A stretch of DNA of 64,000 nt from Oleisolibacter albus (GTDB lineage: Bacteria > Pseudomonadota > Alphaproteobacteria > Azospirillales > Azospirillaceae): the NCBI RefSeq assembly GCF_003336875.1, contig NZ_QGNJ01000008.1:62001-126000 (forward strand), written 5' to 3'. Positions 1-9,246 of the stretch are shown piece by piece (positions within the stretch are counted from its first letter, which is position 1; the number at the start of each line of letters is the position of its first letter). The notes beneath the pieces were generated by a model. It saw only the letters and a list, made by a program, of their open reading frames with translations, was not told the DNA's origin and did not search any database. A program made the translations under genes and the position numbers.

Positions 1-1584
1 CGCTTCTCCCTGTTCGGGGATGAGGTGGAGGCCATCCATGAGATCGACCCGCTGACCGGCGAGAAGCTGGCCTCCATGAAGGAGGTGCGGGTCTATGCCA
101 ACAGCCACTATGTCACGCCCAAGCCCACGCTCAATCAGGCCGTGGAGCAGATCAAGCGCGACCTGAAGATCCGGCTGGAGGAGTTCTACGCCCAGGGTAA
201 GCTGCTGGAGGCGCAGCGGCTGGAGCAGCGCACCCAGTTCGATATCGAGATGATGGTGGCCACCGGCTCCTGCGCCGGCATCGAGAACTATTCCCGCTAC
301 CTGTCGGGCCGGAATCCCGGCGAGCCGCCGCCGACGCTGTTCGAGTACCTGCCGGAGGACGCGCTGCTGATCGTGGATGAAAGCCACGTCATGGTGCCGC
401 AGATCGGCGGCATGTTCCGCGGCGACTTCATGCGCAAATCGACACTGTCGGAGTTCGGCTTCCGCCTGCCCTCCTGCGCCGACAACCGTCCGCTGAAGTT
501 CGAGGAATGGGAGGCCATGCGTCCGCCCACGGTCTTCGTCTCGGCCACGCCCGGCCCATGGGAGATGGAGCGCACCGGCGGCGTCTTCACCGAACAGGTG
601 GTGCGCCCCACCGGCCTGGTCGATCCGGAGGTCATCGTCCGCCCCACCGAGACCCAGGTGGACGATGTCATGGCCGAGGTGAAGGAGGTCGTGGCCAAGG
701 GCCTGCGCGTGCTGGTCACCACCCTGACCAAGAAGATGGCCGAGGCGCTGACCGAGTACATGATGGAGGCGGGCATCAAGGTCCGCTACATCCACTCCGA
801 TGTGGAGACGCTGGAGCGCATCGAGATCATCCGCGATCTGCGCCTGGGCGTGTTCGACGTGCTGATCGGCATCAACCTGCTGCGGGAAGGTTTGGACATC
901 CCGGAATGCGGGCTGGTCGCCATCCTGGATGCCGACAAGGAAGGCTATCTGCGCAGCCGCACCTCGCTGATCCAGACCATCGGCCGCGCGGCCCGCAACG
1001 TGGAAGGCCGCGCCATCCTCTATGCCGACCGGGAGACGGCCAGCATGAAGGCGGCGCTGGAGGAGACGGCACGGCGCCGGGCCCGGCAGCTGGCCTACAA
1101 TGCCGAGCACGGCATCACGCCGGAATCGGTGAAGAAGAACATCGCCGACGTGCTGGGCAGCGTCTATGAGCGCGGCGACCGGGTGGAGGTGGATACCGGG
1201 GCCGCCGGCATCACCCTGGCCGGCAAGGACATCAAGGCCGTCATCGCCGATCTGGAGAAGAAGATGCGGCAGGCCGCGGCCGACCTGGAATTCGAGACCG
1301 CCGCCAGCATCCGCGATGAGATCCGCCGGCTGGAAGCCATGGATCTGGGGCTGGCCGGACCCGGCACCGCCGGGGCCAGCCCCATCCGCGCCTCGGCCCA
1401 AGGGGAACGCCCGCGCGGCCGCGGCGACCGGGCTCGCGCCGGCAAGGGCCGCGCCGACAGGGACCATGGGGGCAAGGACCCGGGCGGCAAGGGTCCCCGG
1501 GCCGCCCATGCCACCGACGATGGCGGGGTGGAGGTCGGCGGCATCCAGTTCGGCGGCACCCGCACGCGCAAGCCCCGGCGCTGA
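1..1584 (+). CDS. uvrB: UvrABC excinuclease subunit B, C-terminal part (5' end outside window)
   Basis: This is the damage-verification helicase of nucleotide excision repair, which hands damaged DNA from UvrA to UvrC in the cytoplasm. The reading frame is open from base 1, so the N-terminal ATP-binding part lies upstream of the window. Visible in the 527-residue fragment are the DESH Walker B box (fragment residues 126-129), the SATPGPWE motif, the helicase C-terminal domain with the REGLDIPE and QTIGRAARN motifs, and a UVR coiled-coil motif at about 412-445 that binds UvrC. A basic Gly/Arg/Lys-rich tail of about 75 residues follows the UVR motif and is longer than in E. coli UvrB. uvrC is also in this window at 9247. 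Confidence 0.97.
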   Translation, partial: RFSLFGDEVEAIHEIDPLTGEKLASMKEVRVYANSHYVTPKPTLNQAVEQIKRDLKIRLEEFYAQGKLLEAQRLEQRTQFDIEMMVATGSCAGIENYSRYLSGRNPGEPPPTLFEYLPEDALLIVDESHVMVPQIGGMFRGDFMRKSTLSEFGFRLPSCADNRPLKFEEWEAMRPPTVFVSATPGPWEMERTGGVFTEQVVRPTGLVDPEVIVRPTETQVDDVMAEVKEVVAKGLRVLVTTLTKKMAEALTEYMMEAGIKVRYIHSDVETLERIEIIRDLRLGVFDVLIGINLLREGLDIPECGLVAILDADKEGYLRSRTSLIQTIGRAARNVEGRAILYADRETASMKAALEETARRRARQLAYNAEHGITPESVKKNIADVLGSVYERGDRVEVDTGAAGITLAGKDIKAVIADLEKKMRQAAADLEFETAASIRDEIRRLEAMDLGLAGPGTAGASPIRASAQGERPRGRGDRARAGKGRADRDHGGKDPGGKGPRAAHATDDGGVEVGGIQFGGTRTRKPRR

Positions 1585-1661
1585 CGCGACCGGGTCGCCC
1601 TGACGGGAAGATCCTGGGATCGGCCTGTCACTGCCCATGCGCCGGCGCTGCCGGCAACCGC

Positions 1662-2966
1662 TCAGACTGCGTGACGGAGCCGCTGCAGGAACCGCTCGAC
1701 ATCCTCGCCCAGGCTTTCCGAGCGGACGGACAGGTCGGTGGCCGCCCCCAGGACCTCACCGGCGGCGTGGCTCGCCTCTCCCGCCGCGGTCGACACGCTG
1801 GCCAGCCGTGTGGTCACGGCACCGGTGCTGCCGGCGGCCTGTTCGATATTGCGGGCGATCTCCGCCGTTGCCGCGCTCTGTTCCTCCACGGCTGCCGCGA
1901 TGGCATTGCTGATCTGCCCCACCTCGCCGACCATGCCGGCCAGACCGGAGACGGCCTGTTGCACGCCAGTCGTCGCCTGCTGGATGGCCGCCACCTGGGC
2001 ACGGATGTCTTCCGTTGCCTGGGCCGTCTGGGTGGCCAGCGCCTTCACCTCGGCCGCCACGATACTGAAGCCCTTGCCGGCCTCGCCGGCCCGGGCCGCC
2101 TCGATGGTGGCGTTCAGGGCCAGAAGGTTGGTCTGGCTGGCGATATCAGTGATCAGGGTCACGACCTCCCCGATCCGGCTCGCCGCGTCGGCCAGACTGC
2201 CGACCTGTCCCCGCGTGAACCCGGCCCCTTCGCTGGCGGTGCGGGCCAGGGTGGAGGAGCGGGTCACCTGGAGCGTGATCTCACGGATGGCGGCCGACAG
2301 TTCTTCCGCCGCCCCCGCCACCGTGTTGACATTGCCACTGGCCTGCTGACAGGCCTGGGACACGGCGCGGGCTTCGCCATCCGTGGTCCGGGAGATCCCC
2401 GTCAACGCCTCCGCCGACCCGCGGAGCTGGGTGGCCGAGGCCGCCACCGCCTGGACAATGCCGCGGATTTCCTGTTCGAACCCGTCCGCGGCCTGCTTCA
2501 GGTCGGCAATCCGCGTGGCCATGCCGGCCGTGGCGGTATTGATGGTGGCGCTGGCCTGCCCGAAGGCGCCGACCATGCCGCGTTCCAGGACACGGCGGTA
2601 ATAGCGCTGCTCGTTGACCGCCTGCAGGGACGCGCCGGCCTCGCGCACAAAGGCGTCGGCCCGATCGGCGAAGTCGTTCACCCCCCGCAGCACGCCCCCC
2701 AGGTCCCCGCGATCCCGGATACCGGTGATCCGCCGGTCGAAATTGCCGGCCGCCAACGCCCGGACCACATCCCGGGCACGGGCGATTTCGGCAGCGGTCC
2801 GGCGCATCATCCAGAACGCAGCCGCCGCGGCACCGGCAGCCATGACGCCGAAAAGTCCGGCGATTTCCGCCGCACCGGCCAGCCCGGCCGCCATGGCGGC
2901 GGAACCGGCCAGGCCGGCCACGGCGGCCAGTTGACTAGCCCTGGAGAGAAAAGATGAACCGGTCAT
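1662..2966 (-). CDS. methyl-accepting chemotaxis protein without a periplasmic sensor domain
   Basis: This chemotaxis transducer signals to CheA/CheW. The N-terminus holds two closely spaced hydrophobic Ala/Gly/Leu segments (about residues 7-27 and 32-52) with almost no periplasmic loop. A HAMP-like stretch and the cytoplasmic signalling domain follow, with the conserved hairpin tip around [21 protein letters not shown]. It has no ligand-binding domain of its own. Its start overlaps the 3' end of the PAS-domain gene at 2935-3459 by 32 bp, so the two are co-translated and probably act together like the two halves of Aer. ATG 2966 was chosen because AAAGGG lies 8 nt upstream; a GTG lies at 2975. 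Confidence 0.93.
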   Translation of the reverse strand: MTGSSFLSRASQLAAVAGLAGSAAMAAGLAGAAEIAGLFGVMAAGAAAAAFWMMRRTAAEIARARDVVRALAAGNFDRRITGIRDRGDLGGVLRGVNDFADRADAFVREAGASLQAVNEQRYYRRVLERGMVGAFGQASATINTATAGMATRIADLKQAADGFEQEIRGIVQAVAASATQLRGSAEALTGISRTTDGEARAVSQACQQASGNVNTVAGAAEELSAAIREITLQVTRSSTLARTASEGAGFTRGQVGSLADAASRIGEVVTLITDIASQTNLLALNATIEAARAGEAGKGFSIVAAEVKALATQTAQATEDIRAQVAAIQQATTGVQQAVSGLAGMVGEVGQISNAIAAAVEEQSAATAEIARNIEQAAGSTGAVTTRLASVSTAAGEASHAAGEVLGAATDLSVRSESLGEDVERFLQRLRHAV

Positions 2967-3459
2967 AGCTAACACCCTTTCCCTTCAGGATTTCCTGCAG
3001 ATGCGCCAGCCCGGCCGCCATTCCATCCGCCGCGCGGCCGTGCCGCGCCTCGATGGCCAGGATGTCCCGGTAGAGCGGCTGGATCACCGCACCGATGATG
3101 CGGCGGTCAGGGACACGCCGGTTGGAGTGGAAGCCCGAAATGCCGCCATCGCTGGCGAAGGTCGGCGTCACATGGGCAAACACCCAGTAATGGTCGCCAT
3201 TGCTGGCCCGATTGACGACATAGGCGAATATTTCGTGCCCGCTCTTCACAGTGTCCCAGAGCAGACGGAAGATGGTCTTGGGCATATCCGGATGCCGGAT
3301 GATGCTGTGCGGCGCCCCCAGCGCCTGCTCTTCGGTAAGGCCGGAGATATTCAGGAAAACATCATTGGCATACGTCAGACGGCCATTCGGGTCCGTCTTC
3401 GTAACGATCAGCTCATCTTCAGAGAATAACCGCTCTCGTCCGGTCAGAATTCTCGTCAT
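2935..3459 (-). CDS. PAS-domain redox/aerotaxis sensor protein (Aer N-terminal type)
   Basis: A single-PAS cytoplasmic protein of 174 residues, closely matching the N-terminal sensor half of Aer. Visible signatures are the LTYAND strand, the [12 protein letters not shown] motif, the [16 protein letters not shown] stretch and the NRRVP motif, all typical of FAD-binding Aer-type PAS domains. It lacks membrane segments and a signalling domain; the partner MCP (1662-2966) overlaps its end. I infer that it senses redox or oxygen state and passes this to the MCP. ATG 3459 is preferred over GTG 3471 because GGTGGAG lies 6 nt upstream of it. Standalone Aer-type PAS genes of this length are known in Azospirillum-like bacteria. 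Confidence 0.88.
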   Translation of the reverse strand: MTRILTGRERLFSEDELIVTKTDPNGRLTYANDVFLNISGLTEEQALGAPHSIIRHPDMPKTIFRLLWDTVKSGHEIFAYVVNRASNGDHYWVFAHVTPTFASDGGISGFHSNRRVPDRRIIGAVIQPLYRDILAIEARHGRAADGMAAGLAHLQEILKGKGVSYDRFIFSLQG

Positions 3460-3964
3460 CGCCATCTCCACCAGACCGCACGAAAATATGTCCTTTGAGT
3501 TGATCTCCGGTCAATCATCATTACCAATGATCGATATATCCTGACGTATAGGCGCGAATGTTACTCGCATGGACACTCATCTGAACAAGCCCATCAACGC
3601 ACATATATTGCTAAACAAAAATTAACTGGCCAAATATAGTGCCACACAACACCCTATTCATAAGAATAGGTCGCGCACACGACCCAAAATTCATGACAAA
3701 CAAAAGACAGCGCATCGAGACGCTGCATTCTGCCTTCAGCCCCGGCGCAGCCAGCCGGACGCGGCGCCATCTTCAAAATTCCATCCCTCCATGTCGGCCA
3801 TACCGCATGGATTGAAAGAATACGGATGCGTCTGGAGAAGCGGCTATGGGGAAAGACCCTGTCCTTCTAGGTATAGGACTCCGCCATGACAGGCGGCCAC
3901 TGACACTCTACGTTAAGGCACACCCCTTACGACTGTCTGCGATTTCCGACACCCGGAGCAGGTG
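3460..3964. other. AT-richer divergent intergenic region
   Basis: About 500 bp between the PAS gene (minus) and the diguanylate cyclase (plus), visibly richer in A/T than its surroundings. It must hold both promoters but I cannot place them firmly. Structures seen: a perfect 7-bp palindrome CCTATTC-ATAA-GAATAGG at 3653-3670, a short stem CAGCG/CGCTG at 3708-3725, and the GTCCT...AGGAC repeat at 3861-3879. No open frame here looks coding. Confidence 0.6.
3857..3880 (+). promoter_or_regulatory. inverted repeat CCCTGTCCT...TAGGAC upstream of the diguanylate cyclase
   Basis: CCCTGTCCT (3857-3865) is followed by GGT and then TAGGAC, giving an inverted repeat GTCCT-N9-AGGAC. A near-identical block, CCCTGTCCT-AAA-GGT-TAGGA, occurs at 12617-12636 just upstream of another signalling gene. 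Shared wording in two promoter regions suggests a binding site for a common regulator, but I do not recognise the motif. Confidence 0.35.
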
Positions 3965-5863
3965 ATGTCCGTTTTCCTTCCCCGTCCTGCCGGCAGCCAG
4001 ACATCGTTCGAGGCTCGGACCCTGCTTTTCATCGGGTTTGTCTGCGCCCTGCTGCTGGGCCTTGAGGGGCTGCGCTGCTGGGGGGCACGGATCGACGAGT
4101 TGGAGGAGACCCGCAGCGAGACCGCCAATCTGGCCTACGCCATCTCCCAGCATGTCCATCACACGGTGGACGAGGCCGATCTCATTGTCCGGGCGCTGCG
4201 CGACCTCAACGAAGCCGAATCCTCGCCCCAGGACAGCATCATGCAACTGCACCGGATCCTGAAGGCCGAGAGCAAGGTGCCGGTCCTCGTCAACAGCCTC
4301 GCCATCATCGGGGCCGATGGAGCCGTGGTCACCGGGTCCGGGCTGCCGGGGCGCCTCAACTATGCCAACCTCTCCTGCTTCCGCTTCCATGCCATGAATG
4401 CGGATCGGGACGCTCTGATCACAGTCCCGCCGCCGACCGGAGACGCGGGCGGGCCGCTTGTCATCGTGACACGCCGCATCGACCGGCCCGATGGCTCCTT
4501 CGGCGGCCTTGTCGCCGCGACCCTGTCGCTGGAGGCGCTTCAGACCTATTTCAACACCTTTGATGCCAGCTTCGACGGCAACATCACCCTGATGAACAGC
4601 CAGGGCATCGTCGTTGCCCGTTCCCCGGCCCAGGCCGACATGGTGGGACGGGACGCCTCGACTGGCATGATCTTCTCCAAATTCCTGCCTCAGGCCCCCG
4701 CCGGCAGCGTCGATTTCGTCTCAACGCTGGACCAGCAGCGCCGCATCGGCAGTTACCGCCACATCAATGGCTATCCCCTGGTCATCGTGGTGTCGCGCAC
4801 CCTCGACTCCACCCTGTCCACCTGGCGCAGCCAGAGTATCCACCGGATGATCCTGACGGGGCTGGCCGCGCTGGGCGTCGGGATACTGGGCCTGCGTCTG
4901 ACCCGCCGGGGACACCAGCTGTTCGAGGCGGAGACCCAGTACCGCCTGCTGGCCGAGAATTCCAGCGACGGCATTGTCTGTATCGACAGTGCCGGACGCT
5001 GTCTCTATGCCTCGCCGGCCTTCATCGCCATGACCGGCCGGGCCGAGAGCGACAGCCTGGTGAACCAGTCCTGGACCCGGTTCGTCCAGACGGAGGATCG
5101 TGCCGATTTCGGTGCCACGCTGGCGGCCGCCTGGCATGGACAGGACCATGTCAGCTGTGTGTTCCGTCTGCTGCGGACCGATGGCGACAGCCTGTGGACG
5201 GAAGCCAAGTTCCAGCTGGCGCCGGACGGCCCGACTCCCCGCTTGGTCGCCAATCTCCGCGATGTGTCCCGCCGCAAGGCCCTGGAGCAGCAGCTCGAAG
5301 ACGCCAACCGTGAATTGCGCCTTCTGGCCAGCCAGGATGCCCTGACAGGTCTGGCCAACCGGCGCCAGCTGGAGGAGATGCTGCGGCTGGAATGGCGCCG
5401 GGCCGCGCGCGAGCGCCTTCCCCTGTCCCTGATCCTCCTGGACGTGGATCACTTCAAGGCCTTCAATGATCGCTACGGCCATCTTGCCGGCGACGACTGC
5501 CTGATCCGTGTCGCCGCGCTGCTGAAGGCCGCGGCCCGCCGTCCCGGAGACCTCGCCGCCCGCTATGGTGGCGAGGAGATGCTGCTGGTTCTGCCCGGCA
5601 CCGACTCCCCCGGGGCCGAGGACATAGCGGAGCACATCCGCATGGCCCTGGAGGCGGCCGAAATCCTGCACGAAGGCAATGAGGCGCATGGCGGGATCGT
5701 GACCGCCAGCTTCGGTGTGGCCACCACCTTTCCCCGGGCCATTCCCGATCCGGCCATCGGCATTTCCGCTCTGATCATGGCCGCGGATCAGGCCCTCTAC
5801 CGCGCCAAAGAAGACCGCAACCGCGTGGTCGCAGCGGCCGCCCTGCATGCGGTGGCGATCTGA
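3965..5863 (+). CDS. membrane-bound diguanylate cyclase with Cache, PAS and GGDEF domains
   Basis: Makes the second messenger c-di-GMP from two GTP. It has an N-terminal membrane segment (about residues 18-37), a periplasmic dCache-type sensor region, a second membrane segment (about 285-305), a PAS domain (about 320-435) and a C-terminal GGDEF domain. The active-site motif is GGEEM at 535-539, and a product-inhibition I-site RPGD lies five residues before it, so both catalysis and feedback inhibition look intact. No EAL domain is present. ATG 3965 is chosen, with GGAG about 7 nt upstream; a GTG directly precedes it at 3962. The ligand of the Cache domain is unknown. Confidence 0.94.
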   Translation: MSVFLPRPAGSQTSFEARTLLFIGFVCALLLGLEGLRCWGARIDELEETRSETANLAYAISQHVHHTVDEADLIVRALRDLNEAESSPQDSIMQLHRILKAESKVPVLVNSLAIIGADGAVVTGSGLPGRLNYANLSCFRFHAMNADRDALITVPPPTGDAGGPLVIVTRRIDRPDGSFGGLVAATLSLEALQTYFNTFDASFDGNITLMNSQGIVVARSPAQADMVGRDASTGMIFSKFLPQAPAGSVDFVSTLDQQRRIGSYRHINGYPLVIVVSRTLDSTLSTWRSQSIHRMILTGLAALGVGILGLRLTRRGHQLFEAETQYRLLAENSSDGIVCIDSAGRCLYASPAFIAMTGRAESDSLVNQSWTRFVQTEDRADFGATLAAAWHGQDHVSCVFRLLRTDGDSLWTEAKFQLAPDGPTPRLVANLRDVSRRKALEQQLEDANRELRLLASQDALTGLANRRQLEEMLRLEWRRAARERLPLSLILLDVDHFKAFNDRYGHLAGDDCLIRVAALLKAAARRPGDLAARYGGEEMLLVLPGTDSPGAEDIAEHIRMALEAAEILHEGNEAHGGIVTASFGVATTFPRAIPDPAIGISALIMAADQALYRAKEDRNRVVAAAALHAVAI

Positions 5864-5878
5864 TCGCACCCCGAAGGG

Positions 5879-5918
5879 ACCGCCGGCGGCCATGTCCCGG
5901 ACCGCCCGGGCCGGCGGT
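5879..5918 (+). terminator. GC-rich hairpin after the diguanylate cyclase
   Basis: A 9-bp perfect stem ACCGCCGGC/GCCGGCGGT with a 22-nt loop begins 16 nt after the stop codon. It has no T-run, so it may only stall polymerase or protect the 3' end. Confidence 0.3.
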
Positions 5919-6044
5919 GCGCATTTCACCAGCCGCTCACGCAGCCGTGACGCGGCAGAGGGAAAGCGTGAGTGGTCCAGGACCGTCATTGCCCCCAGAT
6001 TTACCCCACGTGATCGGCAATTCCAGGCAAGGAGACAGGCCGTG

Positions 6045-6527
6045 ATGACCAAGCGTGGGTTCCTGGGCGCTCTGCTGGCGGGAGGCGCCGCCCTTTCCTC
6101 CAGCCAGGCCGGGGCTGCCGGCGAGGAGAGCTTTCCGTTCCGTCTCAGCGACGCCGAATGGCGCCAGCGTCTCAGCCCGGCCGCCTATGCCGTGCTGCGT
6201 CAGCATGAGACCGAGCGGGCCGGCAGCAGCCCGCTGGACCGGGAGAAGCGGCCGGGACGGTTCCACTGCGCCGGTTGCGACCATCCCCTGTTCGACGCGG
6301 CCTCGAAATATGACAGCGGCACCGGGTGGCCCAGCTTCTGGCAGCCGCTGCCGGGCGGCGTCGGCACACGCAGCGACCGCAGCTTCTTCTTCATGCCCCG
6401 GACCGAGGTGCATTGCGCCAATTGCGGCGGCCATCTCGGCCATGTGTTCGAGGATGGTCCGCCCCCGACCGGTCTGCGCTACTGCATGAATGGCGTGGCC
6501 ATGACCTTCGTTTCCGCCGCCGGCTGA
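6045..6527 (+). CDS. msrB: exported peptide-methionine (R)-S-oxide reductase MsrB
   Basis: Reduces methionine-R-sulfoxide in oxidised proteins. The 160-residue protein starts with a cleavable signal-like segment (KRGFLGALLAGGAAL...SQAGA), which places it in the periplasm. Two CxxC pairs (CAGC and CANC) form the structural zinc site. The catalytic cysteine is in the RYCMN motif near the C-terminus, where most family members read RYCIN. The start at ATG 6045 has AAGGAGA 9 nt upstream; the open frame extends further 5' but lacks a better site. It is followed after 11 nt by msrA, so the two are one transcript repairing both sulfoxide stereoisomers in the envelope. Confidence 0.95.
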   Translation: MTKRGFLGALLAGGAALSSSQAGAAGEESFPFRLSDAEWRQRLSPAAYAVLRQHETERAGSSPLDREKRPGRFHCAGCDHPLFDAASKYDSGTGWPSFWQPLPGGVGTRSDRSFFFMPRTEVHCANCGGHLGHVFEDGPPPTGLRYCMNGVAMTFVSAAG

Positions 6528-6538
6528 GGAGGATGGAG

Positions 6539-7222
6539 ATGGGCAGCACATATCCCGACCCCGCCACCGGATTGTGGCACCGGCTGCGCCGGGCCGTTCC
6601 CCGCGCCGCCCTGCTGGGCCTGGTGCTGGCCGGGCCGGTGGCGCACGCGGCCGAACCTGCGCCGGCGGGGACCGCCCGGACCGAGACCGCCCTGTTCGCC
6701 GGCGGCTGTTTCTGGTGCGTGGAAAGCGACTTCGACAAGGTCCCCGGCGTGCTGGAGACCATCTCCGGCTTCGCTGGCGGTGCCCTGGACCATCCCAGCT
6801 ACCGGCAGGTCTCCGCCGGCGGCACCGGGCATCGCGAGGTGGTGAAGGTCGTGTTCGACCCCGCCCGGGTCAGTTACCGCACCCTGGTCGACTATTTCTG
6901 GCGCACCGTCGATCCCACCGATGCCGGCGGCCAGTTCTGTGACCGCGGCGACAGCTACACCACCGCCATCTTCACCCAGTCGGCGCAGCAGCAGGCCGAG
7001 GCCAGGGCCAGCCTGGAGGCGCTGACCGCGTCCCACCGCCTGCCGGCCCCGGTGGTGACCGAGATCCGTGCGGAAACACGGTTCTGGCCGGCGGAGGATT
7101 ACCACCAGGACTATTACGAGAAGAACCCGCTGCGGTACAAATATTACCGCTATTCCTGCGGCCGCGATGCCCGGCTGGCGGACCTCTGGGGCGGGGATGC
7201 CCATCGCCTGCCCGGAAGCTGA
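6539..7222 (+). CDS. msrA: exported peptide-methionine (S)-S-oxide reductase MsrA
   Basis: Reduces methionine-S-sulfoxide. The catalytic motif GCFWC is present shortly after an N-terminal signal peptide (about residues 18-37, ALLGLVLAGPVAHA), and a C-terminal cysteine in YRYSCGR can act as resolving residue. The MsrA core with the DPTDAGGQFCDRG signature is complete. ATG 6539 is preferred to ATG 6533 because AGGAGG lies 6 nt upstream of it. Two separate exported proteins encoded side by side, B before A, are an alternative to the fused PilB-type enzyme and to MsrPQ. Confidence 0.95.
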   Translation: MGSTYPDPATGLWHRLRRAVPRAALLGLVLAGPVAHAAEPAPAGTARTETALFAGGCFWCVESDFDKVPGVLETISGFAGGALDHPSYRQVSAGGTGHREVVKVVFDPARVSYRTLVDYFWRTVDPTDAGGQFCDRGDSYTTAIFTQSAQQQAEARASLEALTASHRLPAPVVTEIRAETRFWPAEDYHQDYYEKNPLRYKYYRYSCGRDARLADLWGGDAHRLPGS

Positions 7223-7250
7223 CGGGCAGGCGCTCTGCGCCTGGCCGGCA

Positions 7251-7988
7251 TCAGCGGCAGGTCTTGAACGGCCCCATGTCCAGGTGCAGATGGTCCCGGT
7301 GCAGATCATTGTAGTCCGGGCTCAGCACGACCTTGAACAGGTCGCAGGCGCCATCGCGCACGGCCCGCCAGAACCGGGCCTCCGACACCGGCTTCCCGTC
7401 GGGACGCTGCCGGTCCCAGTCCCGCAGGATGGTCAGGACCCGCCCGTCGGCAAGGGTCACGCCGGCAATGTCGATGGCGTTGGCCGTGGCATGTTCGCTG
7501 CGTCGCCCGCCGCCCATCCCGCCCGTCCCGCCGGTCCCGCCGGTCGTGCGGATATCACGGCAGGCATAGGTTCCGAGATGGGTCACCCGGGCGACCCGGC
7601 TGCCCAGATGCTGCACCGCTGCCGGCTGCAGCACATGGCGCTCCCACAGGGCCAGGGCCGCCAGGACCGGACACCGGGCAGTGACGCCCGCCCCGTAGCG
7701 GATGCCGCTGGCGGCCTGGAGCAATCGCCCCGCCCCTTCCAGCCCGCATCCGTCCCCATCCTCCCGATCCGGTAACACCGACACGCCGACATCAGCCCGG
7801 TCCAGCCAGTCGAAGCAGGCGGCCGGCTCCTGCCCCAGCCGGTTCAACTGCCAGGCGGTCAGCAGGCCCGGCGGTTCCGCCGGATCGGGAACGGCCCATG
7901 GTGTCCATCGCGCCGGCACCCGGCCGGTGTCCAGCAGCCACCAGCCACCCAGGAGCAGAAGGACAAAAACGGGGATCAGGACGCGCAT
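7251..7988 (-). CDS. extensin-like domain protein, membrane anchored
   Basis: This 245-residue protein belongs to the bacterial extensin-like C-terminal family, a peptidoglycan-peptidase-like fold related to VanY/MepA. An N-terminal membrane anchor (VLIPVFVLLLLGGWWLL) places the rest in the periplasm. The metal-site-like motifs SEHATANAIDI and HRDHLHLDMG near the C-terminus are conserved. A Gly/Thr-rich tract (TTGGTGGTGGMGGG) is encoded by a short repetitive CCGCCGGTCC-type sequence at about 7505-7550. A role in cell-wall metabolism is likely but the substrate is unknown. ATG 7988 is the start directly before the hydrophobic anchor; an upstream in-frame extension to 8051 would overlap the next gene. 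Confidence 0.85.
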   Translation of the reverse strand: MRVLIPVFVLLLLGGWWLLDTGRVPARWTPWAVPDPAEPPGLLTAWQLNRLGQEPAACFDWLDRADVGVSVLPDREDGDGCGLEGAGRLLQAASGIRYGAGVTARCPVLAALALWERHVLQPAAVQHLGSRVARVTHLGTYACRDIRTTGGTGGTGGMGGGRRSEHATANAIDIAGVTLADGRVLTILRDWDRQRPDGKPVSEARFWRAVRDGACDLFKVVLSPDYNDLHRDHLHLDMGPFKTCR

Positions 7989-8049
7989 GGGCAAACAACG
8001 CCGGCCTGGGGATGTTGCTCCCGGTATGGCCGTCGAATTGGGAGGCAGC

Positions 8050-8844
8050 ATGACCGTCCTGACCCGCAGAACTGCCGTGGTGACCGGCGGCGCCCTGGGG
8101 ATTGGTGCGCTGGTGGCACAGGAGCTGGCCCGGCAAGGCTGGGCCGTGGCACTTCAGCACGATGCGGCCGACAAGCCGGCGGCCGATGCGGCCGTTGCCG
8201 CCATCGAACGGCTGGGCGGTATCGCCACCGCCATCCAGGCGGATCTCAGCCGTGATGGTGAAGCCGCTCTGCTGATGTCGGAAGCGGGGCTCCGCCTGGG
8301 AGCCGTCAGCCTTCTGGCCCATATGGCCAGTCTGGTCATCGACGACACCGTGCAGTGCGCCGACCGCGGCATCTGGGACCGTCTTACCGCCACCCATGTG
8401 CGGGCGCCGCTGCTGCTGGCCCGGCATCTGGCAGCGCAACTTCCGTCAGGGCAGGACGGGACAATCGTCCTGCATGTCGATCAGCGCCCCGAGTCCCTGG
8501 CCCCGCATTTTCTGTCCTATGGCTTGGCCCAGGCCGGGGCCGCGGCGCTGGTCCGCGCCCTTGCTGCCGGGCTTGCACCGCGGATTCGCGTCAATGGACT
8601 CGGCCCGGCCCGGCCTCTCCCCGCTTCTGCCGCAGCCCCCATCGCCGGTCACGATGCCGGTGTGGAGATTTGCCGGACCTTGCGCTTCATTCTCGAAACG
8701 CCCTGCCTCAGCGGGCAGATCCTCGCCCTCGACGGGCGTGAGGAAATGGGGTGGCCCCTCCTCTCGCCCATGGCGGAAACCGGCTGGATTCGGCAGGCGG
8801 ATTACCCCGCAGGCCAGGGATTGCAGCAGACGGTTCCTGATTAG
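8050..8844 (+). CDS. SDR-family oxidoreductase, FolM/pteridine-reductase-like, with altered catalytic site
   Basis: A 264-residue Rossmann-fold protein with the cofactor motif TGGALGIG and the overall layout of FolM/PTR1-type pteridine reductases. The usual YxxxK catalytic pair reads YGLAQ, so the lysine is replaced by glutamine, and the NNAG motif reads HMAS. Either the enzyme uses a variant mechanism or activity is lost. ATG 8050 has GGAGG 4 nt upstream. It is divergent from the extensin-like gene with only 61 nt between them. A pteridine substrate is inference from similarity only; moaD and moaE lie about 3 kb away. Confidence 0.8.
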   Translation: MTVLTRRTAVVTGGALGIGALVAQELARQGWAVALQHDAADKPAADAAVAAIERLGGIATAIQADLSRDGEAALLMSEAGLRLGAVSLLAHMASLVIDDTVQCADRGIWDRLTATHVRAPLLLARHLAAQLPSGQDGTIVLHVDQRPESLAPHFLSYGLAQAGAAALVRALAAGLAPRIRVNGLGPARPLPASAAAPIAGHDAGVEICRTLRFILETPCLSGQILALDGREEMGWPLLSPMAETGWIRQADYPAGQGLQQTVPD

Positions 8845-9246
8845 AGTCCTGCTGCTGGCTCAATGGTCCTACAGTTTTGCACATCGGCGCCGCTGGCAGC
8901 GGCCCGCCCCCGTCTCCTGTCCTGTCAAGCCGAAAATTCGGGCTTGTGACAGTCCGATGATGAATTGACAGACAAAATATCGATATTTTTCAATGTGTTG
9001 ACTTTTTATGCCTATTTTTTGGGCAATGCGGTCAAACCCGCGGTTGGCTTGGGGTCGCACAGGGAACACCCCCGGTTTTCCGCAAACTTATCCACAGCTT
9101 TGGTGGATGATTGCACCGGCCCCGGCTGCCGGGCCGGTTCCACCCCGATTCGGACCCGGTGCCTGCTGCCAGAGAATGGCGGCCGCCCGGGAATGCCCCG
9201 CTGTGAACGATTGACCGCCCTGGCCGGATCGGCCACATGAGGGGGC
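8845..9246. other. AT-rich intergenic region before uvrC
   Basis: 402 bp with no convincing gene. It contains a perfect 16-bp palindrome AAAATATCGATATTTT (8974-8989), two TTGAC-type -35-like boxes (8965 and 8998) without clear partner boxes, and the hairpin/DnaA-box element listed separately. The AT-rich first half contrasts with the GC-rich neighbours. It probably holds the uvrC promoter. Confidence 0.55.
9009..9097 (+). repeat. intergenic element copy 1: TGCCTA hairpin plus DnaA-box-like TTATCCACA
   Basis: Starts with TGCCTA-TTTTT-TGGGCA (9009-9025), an almost perfect hairpin. Exactly 79 nt from its first base lies TTATCCACA (9088-9096), identical to the consensus DnaA box. A second copy with the same spacing lies at 14028-14116; the 17-nt ends CGCA(AA or GG)CTTATCCACAG match at 15 of 17 bases. 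Function unknown. Confidence 0.5.

Noticed and set aside
1671-2957. Long plus-strand frame opposite the MCP gene
   Set aside because: It is the antisense shadow of a clear chemotaxis gene; the product has no family features and no ribosome-binding site.
1662-3459. PAS gene plus MCP read as one frameshifted aer gene
   Set aside because: Each has its own well-placed ribosome-binding site, and stand-alone Aer-type PAS proteins of about 170 residues followed by an MCP are a known arrangement in related bacteria.
9088-9096. Replication origin suggested by the DnaA box
   Set aside because: Only one perfect box per site, no cluster of boxes, and no dnaA, dnaN, repABC or parAB genes nearby.
8965-9240. 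Small plus-strand frame in the uvrC upstream gap
   Set aside because: It has no ribosome-binding site and its sequence changes from AT-rich to GC-rich composition without coding character.
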